DNA from: Allosphingosinicella deserti
Lineage (GTDB): Bacteria > Pseudomonadota > Alphaproteobacteria > Sphingomonadales > Sphingomonadaceae
Assembly: GCF_003012735.1 (NCBI RefSeq)
Contig: NZ_PXYI01000001.1
Coordinates: forward strand, 1-64,000
Reading direction: 5' to 3'
Length of the DNA: 64,000 nt
Position 1 is the first letter of the stretch. The number at the start of each line of letters is the position of its first letter. The translations under genes and the position numbers were made by a program. Below are positions 9,458-18,012 of this stretch, one piece after another. The notes beneath the pieces were generated by a model. It made no database searches. It worked only from the letters and a program-made list of their open reading frames with translations, and was not told the origin of the DNA.

Positions 9458-10237
9458 TCAGCGGCCTTCGAAGCGGGGCGGCTGCTTCTGCAGGAAGGCG
9501 GCGACGGCGGCGGCGAAATCCCGGCTGCGTCCCGCGTCGCGCTGGGCGATGCGTTCGGCGGCGAGGGCGTCGGTGAGCGACAGCTGCTCGGCGTCGCGGG
9601 CGAGCCGGCGGATGAGGCCGAGCGCGACGGTCGGCCCCTTGGCGAGATTGGCGGCGAGCGCGGCGGACTCGGCCGCGAGATCGGCATCGTCGACCACCCG
9701 CGCGATCATGCCCCAGGCCTGGGCCTGCTCGGCCGACACGCGCTCGCCGAGCAGCATCATCTCGAGCGCGCGGGCCCGCCCGACCAGCCGCGGCAGCAGC
9801 CAGGTCGCGCCGGCATCGGGAATGAGGCCGACATTGACGAACGCCTGCAGGAAGTAAGCGGAGCGCGCGGCGATGACGATGTCGGCGGCGAGCGCGATCG
9901 AGCAGCCGGCGCCCGCGGCGGGGCCGTTGACCGCTGCGACGACCGGGACCGGGCAGGCGAACAGCGCCTCGATCAGCGGATTGAAATGCGCCTCCAGCGC
10001 GGCGCCGGCATCCTCGGGCAGCCCGCCGGCCGCGGTGAGATCGGCCCCGCTCGAAAAGCCGCGTCCCTCGCCGGTGATCAGCAGGCATCGCGCGCCCGAT
10101 TGCCCGGCTTCGATCACCGCGTCGCGGAGCTCGTCGAGCAATCCGATCGTCAACGCATTCAACCGCTCCGGCCGCGCCAGCGTGATCGCAGCGACCTGGG
10201 CTGGGGTCTGTTCGACCCGGATGTTGTCGTAGGCCAT
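9458..10237 (-). CDS. enoyl-CoA hydratase/isomerase family protein
   Basis: The 259-residue crotonase-fold protein probably hydrates or isomerises an enoyl-CoA. The motif PVVAAVNGPAAGAGCSIALAAD holds the CoA and oxyanion-hole segment, and FSSGADLTA is the first oxyanion-hole loop. The usual second catalytic Glu region reads ITLARPERLNALT at the N-terminus and NVGLIPDAGATWLLPRLVG later. The latter resembles PaaG-type isomerases (AxxGLxPDxGxxxxLP). The start at 10237 follows an AGGAGGA ribosome site; the longer frame to 10348 lacks one. It is probably the first gene of the propionyl-CoA operon. The substrate is not known. Confidence 0.88.
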   Translation of the reverse strand: MAYDNIRVEQTPAQVAAITLARPERLNALTIGLLDELRDAVIEAGQSGARCLLITGEGRGFSSGADLTAAGGLPEDAGAALEAHFNPLIEALFACPVPVVAAVNGPAAGAGCSIALAADIVIAARSAYFLQAFVNVGLIPDAGATWLLPRLVGRARALEMMLLGERVSAEQAQAWGMIARVVDDADLAAESAALAANLAKGPTVALGLIRRLARDAEQLSLTDALAAERIAQRDAGRSRDFAAAVAAFLQKQPPRFEGR

Positions 10238-10572
10238 GGCTCCTCCTGCCGCCGTTAGAGCAGCGGCTTCGGGTGCTTGCAATGTCGGCGGGTCTGCATG
10301 CCTGCCGCCCAGACCAATTCGGTAAGATGAGCGCGAGCCGGCGGACATTTACGGAGGGCTCAGGAACGCGGGACGCAAGGCCGCTTCGCGGCCTCGTGCA
10401 TCTTCGTGGCTTCGTGAGGGAATGGGCAGATCGGCCCTATCGGCGGGAACGTAGAGGGCGACGGCCGCAAGGCCAAGTTCGCGTCTGAGGCGCTTGTTGT
10501 GGTTGGAGCATGTCCGGCGACATTGACACAAGGTCGGGCGCGTCGCAGCTTGGGGGCGGAGGGGGGCTTCTG
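10238..10572. other. divergent intergenic region, no gene seen
   Basis: These 335 bases separate the minus-strand fatty-acid operon from the plus-strand thioredoxin gene and should hold both promoters. No clear -35/-10 pair stands out. The only notable structure is a short GC-rich palindromic stretch, GGCCGCTTCGCGGCC, near 10379-10393. Weak open frames cover the region on both strands but look like shadows. Confidence 0.5.
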
Positions 10573-11061
10573 ATGCGTTATGGATTGGTGGCTGCGGCGG
10601 TTGCCGTGGCGGCGGTTTCGCCGGTAGGGGCGGCGCCGAAGATCGGGGCTGCGGCGCCGGCTTTCACGATCACGACCTTCGACAAGAAGAAGGTGACCCT
10701 GGCCGAAATGCGCGGCAAGGTGGTGGTGATCAACCATTGGGCGACGTGGTGCGGACCGTGCAAGTCCGAGATGCCGATGATGAGCAACTTCCACGCCCGC
10801 TACAAGCAGCATGGCTTCGAGATCTTCGGCGTCACCACCGAGGATTCGGTGCAGCCTTATGCACTGAAGAAGGTGGCGGCGGTGCTGTCCTATCCGCTCG
10901 CGCGCGGCATCAAGGGCAATTATCCGATCCTGAAGGGCGTTCCGACCACCTACGTGATCGATCGGGCCGGGGTGCTGCGTTTCGCCAAGGCGGGATCGTT
11001 CGAGACCGAGGAGTTCATCGACCTGATCATCCCGCTGCTTCGGGAGCCGGCGCCGGAATAA
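10573..11061 (+). CDS. exported TlpA/ResA-like thiol-disulfide oxidoreductase
   Basis: The 162-residue protein carries a signal peptide (residues 1-20, MRYGLVAAAVAVAAVSPVGA) and one thioredoxin-fold domain. The redox motif is Cys60-Gly-Pro-Cys63 in ATWCGPCKSEMP, and the cis-proline region reads GVPTTYVID. TlpA and ResA proteins reduce disulfides in the periplasm, for example in cytochrome c or CuA assembly. The start at 10573 is chosen because a GGAGGGGGG run precedes it and because it begins the signal peptide. An upstream in-frame ATG at 10510 would hide that. No cytochrome gene adjoins it, so the client is unknown. Confidence 0.88.
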   Translation: MRYGLVAAAVAVAAVSPVGAAPKIGAAAPAFTITTFDKKKVTLAEMRGKVVVINHWATWCGPCKSEMPMMSNFHARYKQHGFEIFGVTTEDSVQPYALKKVAAVLSYPLARGIKGNYPILKGVPTTYVIDRAGVLRFAKAGSFETEEFIDLIIPLLREPAPE

Positions 11062-11063
11062 GG

Positions 11064-11086
11064 CACGGCCGATCGGCCGGTTTTTG
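11064..11086 (+). terminator. possible rho-independent terminator after the thioredoxin gene
   Basis: A GC-rich self-complementary stretch, GGCCGATCGGCC, is followed directly by GG and five T residues, just downstream of the stop codon. The palindrome leaves little room for a loop, so the hairpin would be short. It is a fair candidate only. Confidence 0.35.
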
Positions 11087-11119
11087 GTCCCGTGAATCCG
11101 CGAGACATTCAGGTCCTCC

Positions 11120-11262
11120 GCGGAACGGGGAGAGAGACCGCACGAAGTGCGGTGGAGGGGGGCGAGATCCGCTCGGCTCCTGCAGTTCCAGCGGCAGTGT
11201 GGGTCTCGGAACCCCTCCATCAGCTTTCAGCTGGTCCCCCTCCCCGCGAGCGGGGAGGATCT
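11120..11262. repeat. intergenic composite palindromic repeat
   Basis: The element begins with a perfect hairpin (ACCGCAC-GAA-GTGCGGT, 11137-11153) and a GGAGGGGG block. After a spacer of about 75 bases it ends with CCCCCTC and a second hairpin (CTCCCCG-CGAG-CGGGGAG, 11240-11257). The G-rich and C-rich blocks can pair over the whole length. It resembles the element at 4161-4300. It lies between the ends of the convergent thioredoxin and corC genes, where it may act as a shared transcription end. Confidence 0.6.
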
Positions 11263-11271
11263 GGGTGCGGC

Positions 11272-12165
11272 CTATTCGATGAGGGCGGTTTCTTCCGGCG
11301 CATGCAACCGGAGGCGGGTAACCCGGCGGGAATCGCTCTCGGTGACTTCGAGGCGCCAGCCCGAGGGATGTTCGACGATCTCGCCTTGCTGGGGCACGTG
11401 ACCGGCGAGCACGGTCGCGAGGCCGCCCAGAGTGTCGACATCTTCCTCGGTGGCGAGGCGGCCGTCGATGGTGATGGCGACCTCGTCGAGCTCTGCGCGG
11501 GCGTCGGCGTCCCAGATGCCGTCCTCGATCGGGATCAGCATCCCGGGCGCCGCCTCGTCATGCTCGTCCTCGATCTCGCCGACGATCTCCTCGACCACGT
11601 CCTCGATGGTGACGAGGCCCTCGGTGCCGCCGAACTCGTCGACGACGATGGCGAGGTGGACCCGCTCCGCGCGCATTCGCGCCAGCAGATCGAGCACGCC
11701 CATCGATTCCGGCACATAAAGCGGCTTGCGGAGCAGGGTGGCGATGTCGGCCGGCGGCTCGGCGCCGGTCATCTGCACGGTGAACACGTCCTTGACGTGG
11801 ACCATCCCGATCACCTGGTCGAGGCTCTCCTGGTAGACGGGGAGGCGGCTGTGCTGCGCCTCGACGAAGGCGGCAACCAGCTCCTCGAAGCTGATCTCGC
11901 TGTCGACCGCAATGATGTCGCCGCGCGGCACGGCAATGTCGGCGACCGTGCTCTCGCCGAAGTGGAGCAGGTTGCGGAGCATCTGGCGTTCGATCGGTGA
12001 GAGATCGCCGACCGCGGGCACTTCGCCCTCGTGGCTTTCGATCGCTTCCTCGATCTCCGCGCGGAGCGTTGCCTCGCTTTCCTCACCGAACAGGAAGGTG
12101 CGCAGGCCTCGCCAGAAACTCGGGGCCTCGCTGGTCTCGGGTTGACTATCCTCGTCGTCAGGCAT
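11272..12165 (-). CDS. corC: CBS-domain transporter-associated protein (CorC/HlyC type)
   Basis: The 297-residue cytoplasmic protein has two CBS domains (about residues 65-185, with VPRGDIIAVD and VVDEFGGTEGLVTIEDVVEE). A C-terminal CorC/HlyC domain follows, shown by WDADARAELDEVAI and RLATEEDVDTLGG. CorC proteins affect magnesium and cobalt efflux. The start at 12165 (MPDDEDSQPETSE) overlaps the ybeY stop by eight bases. A longer frame to 12273 runs into ybeY. The order phoH-ybeY-corC is conserved across proteobacteria. The apolipoprotein acyltransferase gene lnt, which often comes next, is absent. Confidence 0.9.
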   Translation of the reverse strand: MPDDEDSQPETSEAPSFWRGLRTFLFGEESEATLRAEIEEAIESHEGEVPAVGDLSPIERQMLRNLLHFGESTVADIAVPRGDIIAVDSEISFEELVAAFVEAQHSRLPVYQESLDQVIGMVHVKDVFTVQMTGAEPPADIATLLRKPLYVPESMGVLDLLARMRAERVHLAIVVDEFGGTEGLVTIEDVVEEIVGEIEDEHDEAAPGMLIPIEDGIWDADARAELDEVAITIDGRLATEEDVDTLGGLATVLAGHVPQQGEIVEHPSGWRLEVTESDSRRVTRLRLHAPEETALIE

Positions 12166-12685
12166 CGGATTGGGATTGAACCTCCGTCGAATAGGGATCG
12201 GCGATGCCGAGAGCGGCGAGCGCACGGCGTTCGGTGTCTTCCATCGCTTCGGCTTCCTCCTCGCCCTCCTCATGGTCGTAGCCGAGGAGGTGCAGGGTGC
12301 CGTGTACCACGAGATGGGCCGCGTGGTCGTCGATCGAGATGCCCTTGTCGGCCGCTTCGGCGGCGCACACGCCGCGCGCGAGGACGACGTCGCCGAGCAG
12401 AACCTCGCCTTTGCCGGCAGCGACGATCCGGTCGAGCAGATCCGCCTCGATCATCGGGAAGGAGAGCACGTTGGTCGGCTTGTCCTTGGCGCGATATTGC
12501 GCGTTCAGGGCATGAACCTCGTCATCCTCGGTGAACTTGACCGAGACCTCGACCGCAAGCGGGCTGTCGCCGAGATCGTTCCAGTCGCTGGCGGCGACCG
12601 CCGCCCGCACCGCCCGCTCGGCCAAGGCCGGCAGGCCGGTGCTACTGTCCCACTCCCCTGATACGTCGGATTCGACGAGGATCAT
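12158..12685 (-). CDS. ybeY: endoribonuclease YbeY
   Basis: The 175-residue protein is the metal-dependent RNase used in 16S rRNA 3' maturation and ribosome quality control. The zinc motif HGTLHLLGYDH holds the three histidines, and the N-terminal half shows LNAQYRAKDKPTNVLSFP. It overlaps phoH as ATGA upstream and corC by eight bases downstream, so the three genes are co-translated. Confidence 0.95.
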   Translation of the reverse strand: MILVESDVSGEWDSSTGLPALAERAVRAAVAASDWNDLGDSPLAVEVSVKFTEDDEVHALNAQYRAKDKPTNVLSFPMIEADLLDRIVAAGKGEVLLGDVVLARGVCAAEAADKGISIDDHAAHLVVHGTLHLLGYDHEEGEEEAEAMEDTERRALAALGIADPYSTEVQSQSDA

Positions 12686-13677
12686 GCCCTCTTGCCCTCA
12701 TAGGCCTCGACGATCCTGCCCACGAGCGGGTGGCGGACGACGTCGCCGGCGCCGAAGCGGACCGTGGCGATGCCCTGAACGCCCTCGAGGAGGCCGACCG
12801 CGTCGGCGAGGCCCGACTTGCCGGGATCGGGAAGATCGACCTGCAGCGGATCGCCGCAAATCACCATCCGGCTGCGCATGCCGAAGCGGGTGAGGAACAT
12901 CTTCATCTGCGCCGGCGTGGTGTTCTGCGCTTCGTCGAGAATGATGAAGGCATCGGACAAGGTGCGTCCGCGCATGAAGGCGATCGGCGCGATCTCGATC
13001 TCGCCGCTGGCGATGCGGCGCTCGACCTGCTCGGCGGGGAGCATGTCGTAGAGCGCATCGTAAAGCGGGCGCAGGTAGGGATCGACCTTTTCCTTCATGT
13101 CACCGGGCAGGAAGCCGAGCCGCTCGCCGGCCTCGACCGCGGGGCGCGACAAGATCAGGCGGTCGACCGAGCCGCCGATCAGCTGCTGCACGGCCTGGGC
13201 GACGGCGACATAGGTCTTGCCGGTGCCGGCGGGGCCGAGTGCGAAGATCATGTCGTCGCGCGCCAGCGCCTCCATGTAGACGGCCTGCATCTGCGAGCGC
13301 GGCACGATCGTCTTCTTGCGCGTGCGGATCATCACCTTGGGCGGTTCGGCGACGTCGGTCGAAATGATTCCCTCCAAAGTGGGTTGGCCGGACATGGCGA
13401 TCACCGCCTCGACCATGCCGGTATCGACGTCCTGGCCCTCGTCCAGACGGTTGTAGAGGCCGAGCAGCACGTCGCGGGCGCGGGCCGCCGCTTCCGGCTC
13501 GCCCTCGATTTGGACGCGTGCACCGCGCGCGGCGATATAGACTCCGAGCCGATCCTCGATCGAGACCAGGTTGCGATCGAATTCGCCGAACAAGGGCCCG
13601 AGCAGATGCGGCTGCTCGAACTCGATCTCCAGGCGCGCGCGCGGCGCGGCGCTTTCGGGGCTGCGTTTCTGAGCCAT
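12682..13677 (-). CDS. phoH: PhoH-like ATPase
   Basis: The 331-residue protein has an N-terminal KH-like segment (about 20-100) and a PhoH P-loop domain with Walker A GPAGTGKT near residue 150 and Walker B FIILDEAQN. PhoH proteins are ATP-binding, RNA-associated helicase-like factors and are usually linked with YbeY. The start overlaps the miaB stop and the stop overlaps the ybeY start, both as ATGA. Confidence 0.93.
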   Translation of the reverse strand: MAQKRSPESAAPRARLEIEFEQPHLLGPLFGEFDRNLVSIEDRLGVYIAARGARVQIEGEPEAAARARDVLLGLYNRLDEGQDVDTGMVEAVIAMSGQPTLEGIISTDVAEPPKVMIRTRKKTIVPRSQMQAVYMEALARDDMIFALGPAGTGKTYVAVAQAVQQLIGGSVDRLILSRPAVEAGERLGFLPGDMKEKVDPYLRPLYDALYDMLPAEQVERRIASGEIEIAPIAFMRGRTLSDAFIILDEAQNTTPAQMKMFLTRFGMRSRMVICGDPLQVDLPDPGKSGLADAVGLLEGVQGIATVRFGAGDVVRHPLVGRIVEAYEGKRA

Positions 13678-15014
13678 CAGGCGGCGACCGCCGTCGGAGT
13701 CAGGGTCAGCATGCGGCCGGCCAGCGAATTGGGCAGTGCCCCTTCGATCTCAACCTCGATTACCTCGCCGATCTTCGCCTCCGTCTCGACATGCACCGAT
13801 TGAAGCCAGGGCGACTTGCCGAGCATCTGGCCCGGCCTGCGGCCCTGACGCTCGATCAGCACGCTGGTGCGCTTGCCGATCGTCGCGCGGTTGAATGCGA
13901 GCGATCTCTCGCTGAGCAGAGCCTGCAGCCGTTGCAGCCGTTCGTCCATCATTTCAGCGGGAACCTGCTCGTTCATGGCAGCGGCCGGAGTGCCCGGCCG
14001 CGGGGAATATTTGAACGAGTAAGCCTGCGCGTAGTTCACCGCCGCAACGATTTTCAGCGTGTCCTCGAAATCGGCCTCGGTCTCGCCGGGGAAGCCGACG
14101 ATGAAATCGCCCGAAATGGCGATGTCGGGCCGCGCGGCGCGAACCCGCGAGATCACGTCGAGATAGCTTTCGGCGGTGTGGCTGCGGTTCATCGCCTTCA
14201 GGATGCGGCTGCTGCCCGACTGCACGGGCAGATGGAGATAGGGCATCAGCTTGGCGACTTCGGCATGGGCGCGGATCAGTCCCTCGCGCATGTCGTTGGG
14301 GTGGCTGGTCGTGTAGCGGATACGCTCCAGGCCGGGCAGCGCGTCGAGCGCGCGGATCAGGCCGTCGAGGCCCTGCAGCCGGCCTCGCTCATCCTCGCCT
14401 TCCCAGGCGTTGACGTTCTGTCCGAGCAGGGTGATTTCGCGGGCACCGCCATCGACCAAAGCCTTGGCCTCATCGACGATCGCAGCCCAGCCGCGCGAGA
14501 CTTCGGCGCCCCGCGTATAGGGCACCACGCAATAGGTGCAGAATTTGTCGCAGCCTTCCTGGACGGTGAGGAAGGCGCTGGTGCCCTGGCGCCGGCGCGC
14601 CGGCAGGGCACCGAACTTGGACTGCAGCGGCATATCGGTGTCGAGCGCCTTTTCGCCGCCGCGGGCCTTGCGGACCAGCTCGGGCAGGCGATGATAGGCC
14701 TGCGGCCCGACGACGATGTCGACTGCGGGCGCGCGGCGCGGGATCTCGGCACCCTCGGCCTGGGCGACGCAGCCGGCAACCGCGATCATCGGCCGGCTGC
14801 CGTCGTCGCGGCGCAGGCGGCCAATATCCGAATAGACCTTCTCCGACGCACGTTCCCGGATATGGCAGGTATTGAGCACGACCAGATCTGCATCGCTGCC
14901 CTCGGCAGCGGCGGTCATGCCCTCAGCCTGCAACAATTCGCTCATCCGCTCGCCGTCATAGACGTTCATCTGACAGCCGAAGGATTTGACGTGAAAAGTC
15001 CGGGGATTGTCCAT
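13677..15014 (-). CDS. miaB: tRNA-2-methylthio-N6-dimethylallyladenosine synthase
   Basis: This 445-residue radical SAM methylthiotransferase modifies A37 of tRNAs reading UNN codons. The N-terminal domain has Cys14, Cys50 and Cys82 for the second Fe-S cluster. The radical SAM motif is Cys155, Cys159 and Cys162 in [15 protein letters not shown] domain ends the protein. The start at 15014 ([14 protein letters not shown]) matches the family; the open frame further upstream is a shadow of plsC. The gene lies seven bases downstream of plsC and overlaps phoH. Confidence 0.95.
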   Translation of the reverse strand: MDNPRTFHVKSFGCQMNVYDGERMSELLQAEGMTAAAEGSDADLVVLNTCHIRERASEKVYSDIGRLRRDDGSRPMIAVAGCVAQAEGAEIPRRAPAVDIVVGPQAYHRLPELVRKARGGEKALDTDMPLQSKFGALPARRRQGTSAFLTVQEGCDKFCTYCVVPYTRGAEVSRGWAAIVDEAKALVDGGAREITLLGQNVNAWEGEDERGRLQGLDGLIRALDALPGLERIRYTTSHPNDMREGLIRAHAEVAKLMPYLHLPVQSGSSRILKAMNRSHTAESYLDVISRVRAARPDIAISGDFIVGFPGETEADFEDTLKIVAAVNYAQAYSFKYSPRPGTPAAAMNEQVPAEMMDERLQRLQALLSERSLAFNRATIGKRTSVLIERQGRRPGQMLGKSPWLQSVHVETEAKIGEVIEVEIEGALPNSLAGRMLTLTPTAVAA

Positions 15015-15021
15015 CGCGCGC

Positions 15022-15762
15022 CTATAGGCGATCCGCTGCAGCTTCGGAAGGGTGCAGCACCGAGAGGATTTCGCTGCGCGCGGCCTGGGCCAGCGCCTTG
15101 CGGTCCGGCGCCGCGGCCGGATCGAGGGGCGGGCGGAAATCGAGGATGACCGGAACGGTCCCGTGCCGCGACAGCACACGGCGGACGTTGGCGCCGGCGC
15201 TTTCCTTGCCGACCCACGCGATGTCCGTCGCGGCGGCCCCATAATCAATGGCGACGGGCTGCACGCGGATCCCGGGCAGCGGCGGGAAAAGCGATTCGAA
15301 CAGGCTGGCGCGGAACGGCAGGATCGACGTGCCGCCGTCGGTGGTTCCTTCCGGGAACAGGGCGACGGGCTGGCCCCGGGCAAGCGCGCCGCGCAGCGTC
15401 TGCGCCTGGCCATGGACGGCGCGCCGATCCGAGCGATCGACGAACACCGTGTCGTTGAGCCCGGCGAGCCAGCCGATCACCGGCCAGCGCTCGACATCGT
15501 CACGCGAAACGAAGGCGGCGCCGCTCGCACCGGCGATCAGCATGATGTCGAGCCAGCTCAGGTGATTGGCGGCGTAGAGAACGTGGGAGGGCAGGGGCGT
15601 GCCGCGGACTTCGACCTTCATGCCGGCGATGCGGCCGACTGCGCCGAGAAAGCGGCGCGGCCAGGGCGACCGGGCGCGTGCCGCTTTCCAGGCATAATGG
15701 AGCGGCAGGCAGACGAGCAGGGTAAGAATGATCGCAGCAATGCGCAGGCCGAAGCGGATCAC
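15022..15762 (-). CDS. plsC: 1-acyl-sn-glycerol-3-phosphate acyltransferase
   Basis: The 246-residue membrane-associated enzyme acylates lysophosphatidate in phospholipid synthesis. It has an N-terminal transmembrane segment (residues 5-25). The HX4D motif appears in NHLSWLD near residue 68, and the second motif appears as [10 protein letters not shown]. The gene lies 18 bases downstream of fur and just upstream of miaB, so it is probably part of that transcript. Confidence 0.9.
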   Translation of the reverse strand: MIRFGLRIAAIILTLLVCLPLHYAWKAARARSPWPRRFLGAVGRIAGMKVEVRGTPLPSHVLYAANHLSWLDIMLIAGASGAAFVSRDDVERWPVIGWLAGLNDTVFVDRSDRRAVHGQAQTLRGALARGQPVALFPEGTTDGGTSILPFRASLFESLFPPLPGIRVQPVAIDYGAAATDIAWVGKESAGANVRRVLSRHGTVPVILDFRPPLDPAAAPDRKALAQAARSEILSVLHPSEAAADRL

Positions 15763-15780
15763 ACGCGCTGCCGCTCCGGC

Positions 15781-16203
15781 TCAGATCTTGCGGTCGACGG
15801 CGACGCCGTACAGCTCCATCCGGTGATCGACGAGGCGGAAGCCGAGCTTCTCGGCGATCTTGCGCTGCAGCGCCTCGAGTTCCTCGTCGACGAATTCGAT
15901 GACGTTGCCGGTCTCGACGTCGATCAGGTGATCGTGATGGGTCGCATCCGCCGCTTCGTAGCGGGCGCGGCCGTCGCCGAAATCATGGCGTTCGAGAATA
16001 CCCGCTTCCTCGAACAAACGGACGGTACGGTAGACGGTCGCGATCGAAATGCCGGCATCGATCGCGGAGGCGCGGGCATGCAGCGCCTCGACGTCCGGAT
16101 GGTCTTCGGCTTCGGAGAGGACTCGCGCGATCACCCGCCGCTGCTCGGTGATCCTCAGCCCCTTTTCGGCGCAGAGCGCCTCGATGTCGATCCTGCGTGT
16201 CAT
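15781..16203 (-). CDS. fur: Fur-family metal-responsive regulator
   Basis: The 140-residue protein has a winged-helix DNA-binding half (LRITEQRRVIARVL and GISIATVYRTVRLFEEAG) and a dimerisation half with the metal motif HHDHLIDVETG. No CxxC pair is present at the C-terminus, so the structural zinc site of classical Fur is missing, as in many alphaproteobacterial Fur/Mur proteins. It represses metal-uptake genes when iron or manganese is bound. It lies upstream of plsC in the same direction. Confidence 0.9.
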   Translation of the reverse strand: MTRRIDIEALCAEKGLRITEQRRVIARVLSEAEDHPDVEALHARASAIDAGISIATVYRTVRLFEEAGILERHDFGDGRARYEAADATHHDHLIDVETGNVIEFVDEELEALQRKIAEKLGFRLVDHRMELYGVAVDRKI

Positions 16204-16333
16204 TCGCCGCCCGGTTTAGCCGAATCCACCGGCCGAACAAGGTGCAGCGCGCGCGTCATGAAGACCGGGGGTGCGCTTCGCGCGGCGAGCGGCTCGCCCG
16301 TCGATCGCGGGTGAGGCGGGGAGGGAGGCAAAG

Positions 16334-16358
16334 GGCGGAAGCGCATCGCACTTCCGCC
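16334..16358 (-). terminator. likely transcription end of mucR
   Basis: GGCGGAAG at 16334-16341 pairs with CTTCCGCC at 16351-16358 around a nine-base loop, just after the mucR stop. On the minus strand it is followed by CCTTTGCC, a short T run only. It is a candidate terminator. Confidence 0.45.
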
Positions 16359-16375
16359 ACATGCCAGTCGAAGCG

Positions 16376-16831
16376 TCAGCTGCGGCGCGAGCCCTTGGCC
16401 GGCGCGGCCTTGGCGGGCGCAGTCTTGCGGCGCTTGGTACCGAGGCCGATCTTCTTGGCAAGCGAGCGGCGCTGCTCGGCATAGTTCGGGGCAACCATCG
16501 GATAGTCGGCGTTGAGGCCCCACTTCTGACGATATTCGTCCGGAGTCATCTGATAGTGAGTCATCAGGTGACGCTTGAGCATCTTCAGCTTCTTGCCGTC
16601 TTCCAGGCACACGATGAAATCGGGCTTGACCGACGCGCGGATCGAAACCGCAGGGTCCTGCTTCACCGGCGCAGGCTCAGCCTTGGTCCCGAGACCAATC
16701 AGCGCGGTGTGTACGTTCTGAATCAGCTGCGGCAGGTCGTTCACTGCGACGCTGTTGTTGCTGACGTGGGCCGACACGATGTCGGCAGTGAGGGTCACCA
16801 GAGTTTCAGTCGTGTCGCTATTCTCAGCCAT
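16376..16831 (-). CDS. mucR: MucR/Ros-family transcriptional regulator
   Basis: The 151-residue protein has the prokaryotic zinc-finger layout of Ros and MucR. The N-terminal half (about 5-60) drives oligomerisation. The finger contains [19 protein letters not shown] with one Cys and the two histidines, followed by [15 protein letters not shown] Lys/Ala-rich tail ([20 protein letters not shown]) may add DNA contacts. MucR proteins act as H-NS-like global repressors of surface polysaccharide, motility and cell-cycle genes in alphaproteobacteria. They usually regulate their own promoter. Confidence 0.9.
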   Translation of the reverse strand: MAENSDTTETLVTLTADIVSAHVSNNSVAVNDLPQLIQNVHTALIGLGTKAEPAPVKQDPAVSIRASVKPDFIVCLEDGKKLKMLKRHLMTHYQMTPDEYRQKWGLNADYPMVAPNYAEQRRSLAKKIGLGTKRRKTAPAKAAPAKGSRRS

Positions 16832-16871
16832 TTTACCTGCCCGCTGTTCCCACGAGGTTACAAGACACCCC

Positions 16872-16885
16872 TTCCGGATCCGGAA
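16872..16885. promoter_or_regulatory. perfect 14-base palindrome upstream of mucR
   Basis: TTCCGGATCCGGAA lies 41 bases upstream of the mucR start, in the 99-base gap after rimI. Around it the DNA is locally AT-richer. It could be an operator for MucR autoregulation or for another dimeric regulator. This is position-based inference; no known consensus was matched. Confidence 0.35.
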
Positions 16886-16930
16886 TGATCCGTTTTGGAT
16901 GTTTTTACAAGCCTTATCGCGATCTGGAGA

Positions 16931-17416
16931 TCAGGTACGGCGAATATCTGTGCTTCGCGCGAGGGTGAGCGCATCGAAACGCTCGCCGGAAGACCCGCTA
17001 TAATAGTTCTTGCGGCGCCCAACTTCACCGAAGCCGTAGCGTTTGTAGAGCGCAATGGCGTGATTGCCGTCGCGGACTTCGAGATGAAGACGTTCGGCAT
17101 TGCGTACCGAGGAATCGGAGATGAACCGCTCGATCAAGCGTGCACCGACACCGCGGCGCTGGGCGGAGTTGCGCACTGCGAGCAGCAACAATTCGGCTTC
17201 TCCGGCGACCACTCGGCTGAGTGCGAAGCCGAGCGGCCGCGAGTTCGCATCGCGGGCGAGGGTCAGCCACACGCCGGGCAGAGGCAGCAATCCAGCGCAT
17301 TGCGGCGCCGTCCAGGCCTCGCCGAAAGCGGGATCGAAACTGTCGTTCATCACCCGCATCACCGCCTCGAGATCGGCGACGCCGGCTTCCTCGACGAGTA
17401 TCTCTTCGGTGGTCAC
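16931..17416 (-). CDS. rimI: ribosomal protein S18-alanine N-acetyltransferase-like GNAT
   Basis: The 161-residue GNAT protein shows the acetyl-CoA loop RRGVGARLIERFI (the QRRGVGA form) and the late HAIALYKRYGFGEVGRRKNYY typical of RimI. A GTG start at 17416 overlaps the tsaB stop as GTGA. The longer frame reaching 17842 is antisense-like shadow of tsaB. The tsaB-rimI pairing is conserved and supports the assignment. The acetylation target is inferred from family. Confidence 0.88.
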   Translation of the reverse strand: MTTEEILVEEAGVADLEAVMRVMNDSFDPAFGEAWTAPQCAGLLPLPGVWLTLARDANSRPLGFALSRVVAGEAELLLLAVRNSAQRRGVGARLIERFISDSSVRNAERLHLEVRDGNHAIALYKRYGFGEVGRRKNYYSGSSGERFDALTLARSTDIRRT

Positions 17417-18012
17417 GGCAGCGGCTTCGCGTCGGGGGCGCGGCCGTACAGCGGCTTGGCGGGTAGGCTCCTGAGCGCCTGCGGGAGCAAGCGCGCGTCC
17501 GCGGCGCGGGGCAGGGCATCGCGCGCCTCGCCTCGGCCGCGGGCTTCGACCAGCGCTTGCGCGCCGGATCCGATCACCAGCGCTTCGGCCACGGACGAAG
17601 CGGCGTCTTCGGGAGGAAGGGATCGGAGCGCGTCGACGGGCTCGAGTGGTGCATGGGTGAAACTCTGCACGAAAAGCTGACCATGTCCTCCATGCAGCGC
17701 AACCGCAAGCGACTCCTGCACGCAGGTCGCGGCAAGCACCGCCATCGACGAATAGCCGAACAAGGGTATGCCCCAGCCGATCGCCAGGCCGTGCGCCGCG
17801 GCCAGGCCGACGCGGACGCCGGTGAAGCTGCCCGGGCCGCAATCGACGAGGATGCCGGCGGGACGGCGGCCGGCGAGCAGTTCTTCGATCATCGGCAGCA
17901 GGCGCTCAGCATGGCCGCGCCCGACCAGCTCGAAGCGTTCGTCGAGCAGCGCGTCACCGTCGATCAGCGCCGCCGAGCAGGCGGCCGTCGCGCTGTCGAT
18001 CGCGAGAAGCAT
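17413..18012 (-). CDS. tsaB: tRNA threonylcarbamoyladenosine synthesis protein TsaB
   Basis: The 199-residue ASKHA-fold protein is the partner of TsaD in t6A37 formation. The sequence shows LLAIDSATAACSAAL, the G-P-G-S-F-T-G-V-R-V-G-L segment and the following helix. It overlaps the nifU-like gene upstream and rimI downstream. A TsaC/Sua5 enzyme for the first t6A step is encoded at 44020-44979. Confidence 0.93.
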   Translation of the reverse strand: MLLAIDSATAACSAALIDGDALLDERFELVGRGHAERLLPMIEELLAGRRPAGILVDCGPGSFTGVRVGLAAAHGLAIGWGIPLFGYSSMAVLAATCVQESLAVALHGGHGQLFVQSFTHAPLEPVDALRSLPPEDAASSVAEALVIGSGAQALVEARGRGEARDALPRAADARLLPQALRSLPAKPLYGRAPDAKPLP

